A program made the position numbers and the translations under genes. Below are positions 1-6,214 of a stretch of DNA of 8,243 bases, one piece after another. Under the pieces are notes generated by a model, which saw only the letters and a list, made by a program, of their open reading frames with translations, searched no databases and was not told where the DNA came from. Source of the DNA: Agrobacterium fabrum (GTDB taxonomy: Bacteria > Pseudomonadota > Alphaproteobacteria > Rhizobiales > Rhizobiaceae); contig QFOL01000171.1 in NCBI GenBank assembly GCA_003241215.1, positions 1 to 8,243 on the forward strand, given 5' to 3'. Every line of letters starts with the position of its first letter. Position 1 is the first letter of the stretch.

Positions 1-52
1 GCATTGGTTTTGAAGTGATGCGGGAAAATCAAGAAGTCAATCGGTATCGAAA

Positions 53-1033
53 ATGTCGGCAATCAAAATCGCGGCACGTCTGGCCATTGCATGTGCTGCG
101 CTTGGCCTTTTATCACAGGCCGCTTTTTCGCAGGATGCCTTTAAAGACTTCAAGCAGCTCGGCGGCACGCCGAAAATGCCGAAACTCAATGCTTTCACCG
201 CCCCGACAGCGCCAAATGCCCCCGAAAGCACCGCCCGCGATATCGCCATGGAAGCCAAGCTGACCAGCGAAGGCGAAGCGGTGAAGGAAGGCCTGTCCTG
301 GCGCGTCTTCAGCCCCATTCCCGGCGCCGACGGCAAGCTGCCGATGCTGGCAAGCTCCGAGGGCGGCTCGGCGGAATTCCATCTGGTGCCGGGCGAATAT
401 TTCGTCAACGTCGCCTTCGGCCGCGCGGGCGTCACCAAGAAGCTCAATGTCCCGACGTCAGGCAACGTCCAGAAACAGGTGCTGATTCTCGATGCCGGCG
501 GTTTCGTGCTGAATGCGGTTGCGGGTTCCGACAAGCAGATTTCCGGCAACCAGCTCAAATTTTCCGTCTATTCGTCAGACGCCCGCCCCGATGGCGAGCG
601 CGGCCTCGTCATGTCCGATATCAAGCCCAACACCATCGTGCGGCTGAATGCCGGCACCTACCACGTGGTTTCCGAATATGGCAACGTCAACGCGGTGGTG
701 CGCGCCGACATCCAGGTGGAAGCCGGCAAGCTGACCGAAGCGACGCTGCAGCATCAGGCGGCGCAGATCACCCTCAAGCTCGTCTCCGAAGAGGGCGGTG
801 AGGCGATTGCCGATACGGCCTGGTCGGTGCTGAACGGCGGCGGCGACGTGGTGAACGAAAGCGTCAGCGCCTTTTCGACCATGGTGCTGGCGGAAGGCGA
901 ATATACCGCCATCGCCCGTAACAAGGACAAGGTTTTCCAGCGCAATTTCAAGGTGACCTCGGGCCGGGATTCGGATGTCGAATTGCTGATGAAGGATCAG
1001 GCACCGGAAGATATGACCGGGGATTTCGAGTAG
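53..1033 (+). CDS. Exported protein with three tandem beta-rich modules, function unknown
   Basis: A 326-residue protein with a typical Sec signal peptide: a positively charged start (Lys5, Arg9), a hydrophobic stretch at about residues 9-23, and an A-F-S motif suggesting signal peptidase I cleavage after Ser26. There is no lipobox cysteine, so it should be free in the periplasm or secreted. After a Pro/Ala-rich linker (about 37-62) the rest divides into three similar modules at about 65-148, 150-235 and 237-314. Each has an early strand, a variable loop, the signature L-x-x-G-x-Y (LVPGEY, LNAGTY, LAEGEY) and a closing strand ending V-x-x-G. The pattern resembles Ig-like or carboxypeptidase-regulatory-like beta sandwiches, but I cannot name the family. 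An in-frame stop at 11-13 and no earlier start codon fix the start at 53, although the Shine-Dalgarno sequence is weak. The gene converges on thrS. The reading frame is solid; function is unknown. Confidence 0.85.
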   Translation: MSAIKIAARLAIACAALGLLSQAAFSQDAFKDFKQLGGTPKMPKLNAFTAPTAPNAPESTARDIAMEAKLTSEGEAVKEGLSWRVFSPIPGADGKLPMLASSEGGSAEFHLVPGEYFVNVAFGRAGVTKKLNVPTSGNVQKQVLILDAGGFVLNAVAGSDKQISGNQLKFSVYSSDARPDGERGLVMSDIKPNTIVRLNAGTYHVVSEYGNVNAVVRADIQVEAGKLTEATLQHQAAQITLKLVSEEGGEAIADTAWSVLNGGGDVVNESVSAFSTMVLAEGEYTAIARNKDKVFQRNFKVTSGRDSDVELLMKDQAPEDMTGDFE

Positions 1034-1050
1034 GTTTCGCTGCCTGCTCA

Positions 1051-1071
1051 AAGGCGGAGCGCCTTGAAGGC
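1051..1071 (+). terminator. Small overlapping hairpins after the exported-protein gene
   Basis: About 20 nt after the stop, AAGGCG (1051-1056) pairs with CGCCTT (1060-1065) across a 3-nt loop. GCCTT/AAGGC (1061-1071) offers a competing fold. No T-tract follows, so this is at best a weak or factor-assisted terminator. Confidence 0.25.
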
Positions 1072-1082
1072 CCTACACACTC

Positions 1083-1117
1083 CACGTCATCCTCGGGTCA
1101 AGCCCGAGGATGACGTG
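1083..1117. repeat. Perfect 15-bp palindrome, dispersed-repeat type
   Basis: CACGTCATCCTCGGG (1083-1097) and its exact reverse complement (1103-1117) flank a 5-nt loop, TCAAG. The sequence resembles the short intergenic palindromes built on GTCATCC...GGATGAC that are scattered through many alphaproteobacterial genomes; this family assignment is from memory and not searched. It sits between convergent genes, where its stem could also stop or protect transcripts from either side. There is no T-tract directly after either arm, so it is not a textbook intrinsic terminator. Confidence 0.75.
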
Positions 1118-1142
1118 CAGAGAGCTTTTAGCGCCCCTCACC

Positions 1143-1173
1143 CACAAACAAAACGGCCCCCGAAGGGGCCGTT
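1143..1173 (-). terminator. Rho-independent terminator of thrS
   Basis: Read on the minus strand, AACGGCCCC (1173-1165) and GGGGCCGTT (1160-1152) form a perfect 9-bp GC-rich stem. The loop is TTCG, a tetraloop known to be very stable when closed by C-G. A T-rich tail (TTGTTTG) follows at once. The stem begins 9 nt past the thrS stop codon, the classic arrangement of an intrinsic terminator. Confidence 0.9.
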
Positions 1174-1181
1174 GTCATTTC

Positions 1182-3185
1182 TCACGCAACCTGCTTCTTC
1201 GCCGCAAGCTTGCGCTTCACATCCGGCGGCGTCGCCTCGTCCACAAGGCTGGTAATCGCGTCTTCCAGCGACATCGACGTCTGGTTCTGCGAGCCGAGAC
1301 GGCGGATATTGACGGTACGCTCTTCCGCTTCCTTGCGGCCGCAGACGATGATGACCGGAACCTTGGTCACCGAATGCTCGCGGACCTTGTAGTTGATCTT
1401 CTCGTTGCGGAAGTCGGTCTCGACCGCCATGCCCGCCTCGCGCAGCGCTTCGGCCACTTCGCGACCGTAATCATCGGCATCCGAGGTAATCGTCGCGACC
1501 ACGACCTGAAGCGGCGCGAACCACAGCGGCATGTGACCGGCGAAGTTCTCGATGAGAATGCCGAGGAAACGCTCCATGGAACCGCAGATGGCGCGATGGA
1601 TCATCACCGGCTGCGTCTTTTCGGAGTTCTGGTCGATATAGAAGGCGCCGAAACGTTCCGGCAGGTTGAAGTCCACCTGCGTCGTGCCGCATTGCCATTC
1701 ACGGCCGATGGCGTCCTTCAGCGTATATTCGAACTTCGGCCCGTAGAACGCGCCCTCGCCCGGCAGAATGCCGGTCTTGATGCGGCCGCCGGACTGCTCC
1801 TCGATGGTCTTCAGAACATCCATCATCACGCTTTCGGCGCGATCCCAGAGATCGTCGGAACCGACACGCTTTTCAGGGCGCGTGGAGAGCTTGACGACGA
1901 CTTCGCTGAAACCGAAATCCTCATAGACGGAGAGGATGAGGTCGTTGATACGCAGGCACTCCGCCGCCATCTGCTCTTCCGTGCAGAAGACATGCGCATC
2001 GTCCTGGGTGAAGCCGCGAACGCGCATCAGGCCATGCAGCGCGCCGGAAGCCTCGTAACGATGCACGGTACCAAATTCCGCAAGACGGACGGGCATTTCG
2101 CGGTAAGACTTCAAGCCATGCTTGAAGATCTGTACGTGACCCGGGCAGTTCATCGGCTTCAGTGCGAAGACGCGCTGATCAGCTTCCTCGTCATCGGGAT
2201 GGGTGAAGGCATGGGCGGATTTCACCGCGAACATGTTTTCCTGATACCAGCCCCAGTGACCGGAGGTTTCCCACAGCGACTTGTCCAGCACCTGCGGCGC
2301 GTTGACTTCCTGATAGGTATTGGCGAGCCGGCGGCGCATATAGGCCGTCAGCGTCTGGAACATGCGCCAGCCCTTGCCGTGCCAGAACACGACGCCCGGG
2401 CCTTCTTCCTGGAAATGGAACAGGTCCATTTCGCGGCCGAGACGGCGATGGTCGCGCTTTTCGGCTTCAGCCAGCACGTGCAGATAATTGTCCAGCTCTT
2501 CCTGCGTCGCCCAGGCGGTACCGTAGATGCGCGACAGCATCGCATTGTTGCTGTCACCGCGCCAATAGGCGCCGGCCACCTTCATCAGCTTGAAGGCCGT
2601 GCCAATCTGCCCCGTGGAGGCCATATGCGGGCCACGGCAGAGATCGAACCAGTCGCCCTGATAATAGATCTTCAGGTCCTGACCTTCCGGAATGGCGTCG
2701 ACCAGCTCGACCTTGTAGTTCTCGCCCTTGGCGGCAAAAACTTCCTTGGCCTTTTCGCGCGACCAGACCTCGCGGGTAAACGGCTTGTTGCGCAGAATGA
2801 TTTCCTTCATGCGCTTTTCGATCTTCGGCAGATCTTCCGGCGTGAAGGGTTCGTTCTTGGCGAAGTCGTAATAAAAGCCGTTCTCGATGACAGGGCCGAT
2901 CGTCACCTGCGTGCCGGGCCACAGTTCCTGCACGGCTTCGGCCATGACGTGGGCGGCATCGTGACGGATGAGCTCCAGCGCACGCCCGTCTTCACGCGTG
3001 ACGATCTCGATCTTGCCATCGGTGATGGTCTCGGACAAATCGCGCACGGTGCCGTCAAGCGCAATGGCGACAGCCTTCTTGGCAAGCGATTTGGAAATGG
3101 ATTCGGCGACCTCGCGGCCGGTCGTACCGGCGGGGTAGCTGCGCACGGATCCATCGGGAAATGTAAGGGAAACAGTTTCAGACAT
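1182..3185 (-). CDS. thrS: Threonyl-tRNA synthetase
   Basis: This 667-residue cytoplasmic class II enzyme charges tRNA-Thr with threonine. The domain order is complete: N-terminal TGS domain (about 3-63, with FPDGS and the GTTG turn), the editing domain with its HxxxH (His75, His79) and CxxxH (Cys183, His187) site, the catalytic core, and a C-terminal anticodon-binding domain (about 555-655). The three zinc ligands that bind threonine in this family appear as Cys347 (MNCPGH), His398 (DDAHVF) and His530 (VMIHRA). Motif 2 starts around Arg376 (HRYE) and motif 3 is near GSMERF. An acidic insert (about 325-336, HPDDEEAD) precedes the CPGH motif and helps explain the slightly greater length than the roughly 640 residues of the E. 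coli protein. The start is fixed by AGGAGA at 3193-3198 (minus strand), 7 nt upstream of ATG. A terminator follows the stop and a separate promoter candidate precedes the gene. No active-site residue is missing. Confidence 0.98.
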   Translation of the reverse strand: MSETVSLTFPDGSVRSYPAGTTGREVAESISKSLAKKAVAIALDGTVRDLSETITDGKIEIVTREDGRALELIRHDAAHVMAEAVQELWPGTQVTIGPVIENGFYYDFAKNEPFTPEDLPKIEKRMKEIILRNKPFTREVWSREKAKEVFAAKGENYKVELVDAIPEGQDLKIYYQGDWFDLCRGPHMASTGQIGTAFKLMKVAGAYWRGDSNNAMLSRIYGTAWATQEELDNYLHVLAEAEKRDHRRLGREMDLFHFQEEGPGVVFWHGKGWRMFQTLTAYMRRRLANTYQEVNAPQVLDKSLWETSGHWGWYQENMFAVKSAHAFTHPDDEEADQRVFALKPMNCPGHVQIFKHGLKSYREMPVRLAEFGTVHRYEASGALHGLMRVRGFTQDDAHVFCTEEQMAAECLRINDLILSVYEDFGFSEVVVKLSTRPEKRVGSDDLWDRAESVMMDVLKTIEEQSGGRIKTGILPGEGAFYGPKFEYTLKDAIGREWQCGTTQVDFNLPERFGAFYIDQNSEKTQPVMIHRAICGSMERFLGILIENFAGHMPLWFAPLQVVVATITSDADDYGREVAEALREAGMAVETDFRNEKINYKVREHSVTKVPVIIVCGRKEAEERTVNIRRLGSQNQTSMSLEDAITSLVDEATPPDVKRKLAAKKQVA

Positions 3186-3260
3186 TGTCTAATCTCCTGT
3201 CCAGTCCCGCCAACGAATGCGGGTGGTGTTGGAATAATGATTTGCCCGCGACACGCGGAC
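3186..3260 (-). other. thrS leader with two small hairpins
   Basis: Between the candidate thrS promoter and the start codon lies a leader of about 75 nt. In minus-strand sense it contains CCGCG-TGT-CGCGG (around 3246-3258) and CCCGC/GCGGG (around 3206-3223, 8-nt loop), the second just upstream of the Shine-Dalgarno sequence. E. coli thrS is known to be repressed at translation by ThrRS binding a tRNA-like leader; these hairpins are too short to show that mechanism here. Confidence 0.3.
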
Positions 3261-3267
3261 AGGCAGG

Positions 3268-3296
3268 CTGATAAAGGCTTTTGCCATTGCAGTCAA
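3268..3296 (-). promoter_or_regulatory. Candidate sigma70 promoter of thrS
   Basis: On the minus strand TTGACT (3296-3291) is followed after exactly 17 nt by TATCAG (3273-3268). The -35 box matches five of six consensus bases; the -10 box is weaker. It lies between the end of the DUF1697 gene and thrS, about 83 nt upstream of the thrS start, which suggests thrS can be expressed apart from the preceding operon. Found by eye. Confidence 0.5.
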
Positions 3297-3310
3297 AGGC
3301 GAAGGACAGG

Positions 3311-3835
3311 TCAGCGAAGCATTTGCGCGAGACCATTGACCGTATTGGCGTTGCGGGTCGTGCCGATACCGAGCCTTTTGGTGGTCAGCACGGACAGCAG
3401 CCTGCTCTCGCTCGGCTTGCCGCAAAAATCGATCCACAAGTCGCCGCCGACCACGGCAATTTTTTCCTGCTGGCGATACATATCGAGCAATCCAAGAACC
3501 TTGCCGTCAAGCGGCTCCCGCATGACCCGAACGCAGACGTCAGGCGGATTGCCGTGCGGAAACGGGTTATCCGCCGCCAGTTTCAGCCAGTTGCCGCCCG
3601 AACGAACCAGAATATCGACATGTTTGCCGAAGCGGTCTTCGAAGGCGCGCTCCAGCCTGTCCTCAATCTCTCTAACAGGTACCGCCCCGGCGCGGAAAAC
3701 CAGATTTCCGGTCGCGACAAGGGTCCTGCATTCGGCAAATCCCAGCTCTTCCGCCAATGCCCTGAGATCGGCCATGACGAGCCGCTTGCCGGCACCCAGC
3801 ACGATGCTGTGCAGCAGGGCCACATGGTCATTCAT
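3311..3835 (-). CDS. DUF1697 family protein
   Basis: A 174-residue protein recognisable as DUF1697, a widespread bacterial family of unknown biochemical function. Family marks are the N-terminal VALLHSIVLG strand-turn (usually VALLRGINVGG), the helix MADLRALAEELGF, the motif ATGNLVF at 41-47, a central alpha/beta region, and near the C-terminus TTRNANTVNGLA, where Ala replaces the Trp usually seen in RNWNTV. Also altered is the first turn: HSIVLGAGKR in place of RGINVGGKN. The frame stays open upstream to 3961, but I place the start at 3835: the homology begins there, GGAG (3845-3848 on the plus strand) sits 9 nt upstream, and the ATG overlaps the yidD stop as ATGA, which suggests translational coupling. 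It is probably the last gene of the scaffold-yidD operon. No signal peptide or membrane segment is seen. Confidence 0.85.
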   Translation of the reverse strand: MNDHVALLHSIVLGAGKRLVMADLRALAEELGFAECRTLVATGNLVFRAGAVPVREIEDRLERAFEDRFGKHVDILVRSGGNWLKLAADNPFPHGNPPDVCVRVMREPLDGKVLGLLDMYRQQEKIAVVGGDLWIDFCGKPSESRLLSVLTTKRLGIGTTRNANTVNGLAQMLR

Positions 3836-4191
3836 CGATGCGGGCTCCAGTAACGCCACGGCATCCACCAGCGCCTGCTGCGATCGATTGCTTCCGGCAC
3901 CGGGTCCAGCCCGCTGGTTCCGCCCGGGCCGCAGCGCGCGACGCGAAACAGCGTCATCCATCCGCCGGCCCAGAGCCCATGGCGGGCAATGGCTTCATAG
4001 CCATATTCGGAGCAGGTGGGGATATGACGGCAGGAATTTCCGATAAAGCCGGATAGCGTCAGCTGATAAAGCCGGATGAAACCGACGCCCAGAAGCCGCC
4101 CCGGCGTTTTGGCAAAAGTGCCGCCCCAGTTGCGGGATCGCCCGGCCCTTACCGCCTTCTCGGAATGCCGGCAGCCCGGTTCGCCGCACAT
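3832..4191 (-). CDS. yidD: Membrane protein insertion efficiency factor YidD
   Basis: A 119-residue member of the YidD family, small proteins associated with the inner face of the cytoplasmic membrane that assist YidC/Sec-dependent insertion. The core at 38-99 carries the family signature: an amphipathic helix GFIRLYQLTLS, the motif CRHIPTCSEY (Cys54, Cys60), a helix ending RVARC (Cys87) and the closing GLDPVP. Outside the core, the N-terminal extension of about 35 residues contains Cys2 and Cys7 (MCGEPGC), and the C-terminus has a Trp/Arg-rich tail (RRWWMPWRYW, 106-115) that could help membrane contact; both roles are inference. Its ATG lies 3 nt after the stop of the Fe-S scaffold gene, and its TGA overlaps the next gene's ATG. 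In many bacteria yidD lies in the rpmH-rnpA-yidC cluster, so this location away from those genes is notable, although I believe it is usual in rhizobia. Confidence 0.93.
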   Translation of the reverse strand: MCGEPGCRHSEKAVRAGRSRNWGGTFAKTPGRLLGVGFIRLYQLTLSGFIGNSCRHIPTCSEYGYEAIARHGLWAGGWMTLFRVARCGPGGTSGLDPVPEAIDRSRRWWMPWRYWSPHR

Positions 4192-4194
4192 CGC

Positions 4195-4641
4195 CTAACC
4201 CGCGACGTTCAGAACCGGCCGGCCTTCGATCTGGTCGAGCGCATCGACCACCGCTTCGAAGGTCAGCATGGTGGAAGCGTGGCGGGCCTTGAAATCGCGG
4301 ACAGGCTGAAGCACCCTCATATCCTCGAATCGGCCCGTCGGCCCCTCACCGTCCTGTTTCAGCATGGCGAGCATGTCTTCCCGCGCCTGCCGGATTTCGC
4401 CGCTGGAAGCCCCGATGATGTGATGCGCCATGATGGAGGCGGAGGCCTGGCCGAGCGCGCAGGCGCGAACCTCATGCGAAAACGCCGTCACGATGCCGCC
4501 TTCGACCTTCAGATAGACCTTGAGCTTCGAACCGCACAGACGGGAGTGTTTTTCGGCGCTGGCGTCGGCATCTTCAAGAACACCTGTCAGCGGAATATTC
4601 CCGGCAAAGTCCAGAATGCGATTATTGTAGATATCGTCCAT
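4195..4641 (-). CDS. NifU/IscU-type Fe-S cluster scaffold homologue lacking the third cysteine
   Basis: A 148-residue protein of the NifU N-terminal / IscU / SufU family (COG0822 type), whose members assemble Fe-S clusters on three conserved cysteines. Visible: the N-terminal helix DDIYNNRILDFAGN, LCGSKLKVYLKVEGG with Cys36, HEVRACALGQASASIM with Cys61, and a C-terminal part where SufU proteins carry a third Cys (pattern R-x-K-C-A-x-L). Here that stretch reads FKARHASTMLTFEAV, so His121 occupies the third position. The Asp after the first Cys is also absent (CGS). The protein may therefore bind a cluster differently, bind zinc, or act in another step; this is inference. It is the first gene of the operon with yidD and DUF1697. 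The ATG is supported by family length and an N-terminus typical of the family, but its Shine-Dalgarno sequence is poor. The symbol is left empty because IscU, SufU and NifU roles cannot be separated here. Confidence 0.88.
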   Translation of the reverse strand: MDDIYNNRILDFAGNIPLTGVLEDADASAEKHSRLCGSKLKVYLKVEGGIVTAFSHEVRACALGQASASIMAHHIIGASSGEIRQAREDMLAMLKQDGEGPTGRFEDMRVLQPVRDFKARHASTMLTFEAVVDALDQIEGRPVLNVAG

Positions 4642-4741
4642 CGTTGGTGCCCGGCGCGCTCAAAAATGCCCAAAAACGGGACAGGTCAAATTTTTCAAAC
4701 ACAGCGTTTGTCGCAGTGAAGCTTTCCTGCCCTTCGTTCTC

Positions 4742-4772
4742 ATTATATGCTAACGAGCTTTCTGGACATCAA
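4742..4772 (-). promoter_or_regulatory. Candidate sigma70 promoter of the scaffold-yidD-DUF1697 operon
   Basis: On the minus strand TTGATG (4772-4767) is followed by CATATAAT. Spacing is 17 nt to CATATA (4749-4744) or 19 nt to the perfect TATAAT (4747-4742). It is the best -10 element in the divergent gap and would give a leader of about 95 nt before the scaffold gene. Found by eye. Confidence 0.5.
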
Positions 4773-4819
4773 GCCGTGATCAAATTAACGGCTCCGATAC
4801 CGAAATAACAGCATCGGTC

Positions 4820-4847
4820 TTGCCAAAATGCTGTAAAACAACCAGAT
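4820..4847 (+). promoter_or_regulatory. Weak candidate promoter of folE
   Basis: TTGCCA (4820-4825) lies 16 nt before CCAGAT (4842-4847). The -10 match is poor, but transcription starting near 4854 would include both hairpins of the folE leader. The position is plausible and the sequence evidence thin. Confidence 0.22.
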
Positions 4848-4857
4848 AGCAGCAACT

Positions 4858-4917
4858 GCGAACATGAGTTCGCGATGAAAAACGAATTCAGGTGCGGCCT
4901 TTACCCGCATCGGGAGA
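4858..4917 (+). promoter_or_regulatory. Structured folE leader, possible folE-motif (THF-II) riboswitch
   Basis: Two hairpins precede folE. The first is GCGAAC-ATGA-GTTCGC (4858-4873), a perfect 6-bp stem with a 4-nt loop. The second pairs GGTGCGG (4891-4897) with CCGCATC (4905-4911), 7 bp including one G-U, and ends directly against the Shine-Dalgarno GGGAGA (4912-4917). An RNA called the folE motif, later shown to be a THF-II riboswitch, is known upstream of alphaproteobacterial folE genes and works at the ribosome-binding site. Gene, lineage and position fit, but I could not match the conserved core bases with confidence. Confidence 0.35.
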
Positions 4918-4923
4918 GACGGA

Positions 4924-5550
4924 ATGGATGCGATCGTGAAGAATTTCCCCGGCGCTGGCGCAAAACCCGACGTGGCAGAAGCTCGCCCAAGCCAGGCCGA
5001 AGCGGAGGAAGCAGTGCGCGTTCTTCTGCGCTGGGCAGGAGAAAATCCGGCCCGCGAAGGACTTCTGGATACGCCGAAGCGCGTCGCCAAGGCCTATCGC
5101 GAGCTTTTTGCCGGTTATGAGCTCAACGTTCAGGACGTGCTCGGCACGACCTTCGAGGAAGTCGGCGGTTATGACGATGTTGTGCTGGTGCGTGACATCC
5201 CCTTCTTCTCCCATTGCGAACACCATATGGTGCCGATCGTCGGCAAGGCGCATGTCGCCTATCTTCCGGCGGGCCGCGTGCTCGGCCTGTCGAAGATCGC
5301 CCGTGTCGTCGAAATCTTCGGCCGCCGCCTGCAGACGCAGGAAAACATGACCGCGCAGATCGCCAGATCGATCGAGGAAACCCTGAAACCGCGCGGCGTG
5401 GCCGTCATGATCGACGCCGAACATATGTGCATGTCCATGCGCGGCGTAAACAAGCAGGGCTCGATGACGCTGACCACCAGTTTCACCGGCACGTTCAAGA
5501 ACGATCCGGCCGAACAGGTGCGCTTCATGACCATGGTGCGGAACCGCTAG
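4924..5550 (+). CDS. folE: GTP cyclohydrolase I, type IA
   Basis: A 208-residue cytoplasmic enzyme that converts GTP to 7,8-dihydroneopterin triphosphate and formate, the first committed step of tetrahydrofolate synthesis; the same product also feeds queuosine precursor synthesis. The zinc site is intact: Cys98 and His101 in HCEHHMVP (97-104) and Cys169 in EHMCMSMRG. His100 and His167 lie at the positions of conserved active-site histidines. Other family blocks are [14 protein letters not shown] (45-58), [12 protein letters not shown] (121-132) and the C-terminal tail ending FMTMVRNR. The N-terminal 25 residues are variable, as usual for the family. GGGAGA ends 6 nt before the ATG, fixing the start. 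The gene is divergent from the Fe-S scaffold operon and 117 nt upstream of hisI. The hairpin against its ribosome-binding site suggests control of translation. Confidence 0.97.
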   Translation: MDAIVKNFPGAGAKPDVAEARPSQAEAEEAVRVLLRWAGENPAREGLLDTPKRVAKAYRELFAGYELNVQDVLGTTFEEVGGYDDVVLVRDIPFFSHCEHHMVPIVGKAHVAYLPAGRVLGLSKIARVVEIFGRRLQTQENMTAQIARSIEETLKPRGVAVMIDAEHMCMSMRGVNKQGSMTLTTSFTGTFKNDPAEQVRFMTMVRNR

Positions 5551-5575
5551 GCGCCGGGCCGAAAGGTGTAGCGCG

Positions 5576-5590
5576 GGGTTTTAAAAACCC
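5576..5590 (+). terminator. Short inverted repeat downstream of folE
   Basis: GGGTTTT (5576-5582) and AAAACCC (5584-5590) form a 7-base inverted repeat around a single A, so as RNA only the outer GGGTT/AACCC would pair. It is 25 nt after the folE stop and has no T-tract. It may act with the larger stem at 5601-5637. Confidence 0.25.
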
Positions 5591-5600
5591 GATGCTCAGA

Positions 5601-5637
5601 CAAAGTGGCGGGCTGATTCCTTTTCCCTGCCGCTTTG
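5601..5637 (+). terminator. Twelve-base-pair stem between folE and hisI
   Basis: CAAAGTGGCGGG (5601-5612) pairs along its whole length with CCTGCCGCTTTG (5626-5637), counting two G-U pairs, around a 13-nt loop. A pyrimidine-rich stretch with scattered T runs (ACATTCTCTGCTTTTC) follows. This is the most stable-looking structure in the gap. It could be the folE terminator, an attenuator in the hisI leader, or an RNA-stability element; the sequence does not decide between them. Confidence 0.5.
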
Positions 5638-5667
5638 ACATTCTCTGCTTTTCTCCCCGGGGTAGCC

Positions 5668-6120
5668 ATGTCCATTTCGTTTCCGTCCGCGCCTGCGGAC
5701 AAGGAAGTGCTCGAAAACGCAGGTCTCTTTTCGCCGAAATTCGATGCCCACGGCCTCGTCACCGCCGTGGTCACCGATGCGCGTGACGGCGAGTTGCTGA
5801 TGGTCGCGCATATGAATGCGGAAGCCCTGTCGCTGACGCTGGAGACGGGCATCGCTCACTATTACAGCCGCTCGCGCGACAGTATCTGGAAGAAGGGCGA
5901 AACGTCAGGCAATCTGCAGACGGTGAAGGAATTCCGCACCGACTGCGATCAGGACGCCGTGTGGCTGAAGGTCTCCGTCGCCGGCCATGACGCGACCTGC
6001 CACACCGGTCGCCGCTCCTGTTTTTATCGCACGGTCGAACTCTCCGACGGCCAGGCGGTGACGAAGATCACCGACGATACCCGCCATTTCGATCCGGCGA
6101 CCACCTATTCCGCAAGTTGA
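5668..6120 (+). CDS. hisI: Phosphoribosyl-AMP cyclohydrolase
   Basis: A 150-residue cytoplasmic enzyme that opens the adenine ring of phosphoribosyl-AMP to give ProFAR, the third step of histidine synthesis. The metal sites are complete: Asp92, Asp94 and Asp96 with Cys93 in the [10 protein letters not shown] block, then Cys111 and Cys118 in the [11 protein letters not shown] block, matching the family's zinc cysteines and magnesium aspartates. Other family marks are [12 protein letters not shown] (43-54), [18 protein letters not shown] (65-82) and the C-terminal FDPATTY. It is the stand-alone form with no fused HisE pyrophosphohydrolase, as usual in alphaproteobacteria. The frame opens upstream at a TTG (5635), but that codon lies in a hairpin and encodes nothing conserved. 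The ATG at 5668, with GGGG (5659-5662) 5 nt upstream, is the better start. No other his gene is nearby. Confidence 0.96.
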   Translation: MSISFPSAPADKEVLENAGLFSPKFDAHGLVTAVVTDARDGELLMVAHMNAEALSLTLETGIAHYYSRSRDSIWKKGETSGNLQTVKEFRTDCDQDAVWLKVSVAGHDATCHTGRRSCFYRTVELSDGQAVTKITDDTRHFDPATTYSAS

Positions 6121-6214
6121 ACGGCCACCTTCCATCGGCCGCACCAATTTGCTACCAATATAGCGGGTTCCGGGGATAGGACGGAGCCTGACGGAACTGG
6201 CAGGGAGTGCGGTC

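Noticed and set aside
1083..1117. CRISPR repeat or tRNA-like element at the palindrome
   Set aside because: There is a single copy with no spaced repeats, and the fold is one uninterrupted hairpin without a cloverleaf.
3311..3961. DUF1697 gene starting at 3961 (216 residues)
   Set aside because: The first 42 residues overlap yidD heavily and show no family similarity; the ATGA overlap and Shine-Dalgarno sequence support 3835.
1110..4046. A 978-codon open frame on the plus strand opposite thrS, the DUF1697 gene and yidD
   Set aside because: It is antisense to three clearly recognised genes, starts inside the palindrome with no ribosome-binding site, and its product is a low-complexity Arg/His/Leu-rich sequence without a domain. 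Long antisense frames of this kind are common opposite GC-rich codons.
4165..4719. Plus-strand open frame opposite the Fe-S scaffold gene
   Set aside because: The minus-strand frame has clear NifU/IscU homology and operon spacing; the antisense product has no recognisable features.
5635..5667. TTG start for hisI, and TTGACA at 5635-5640 as a -35 box
   Set aside because: TTG lies in the right arm of the 12-bp stem and the extra residues are not conserved. No -10-like hexamer lies 16-18 nt after TTGACA; the bases there are CGGGGT.
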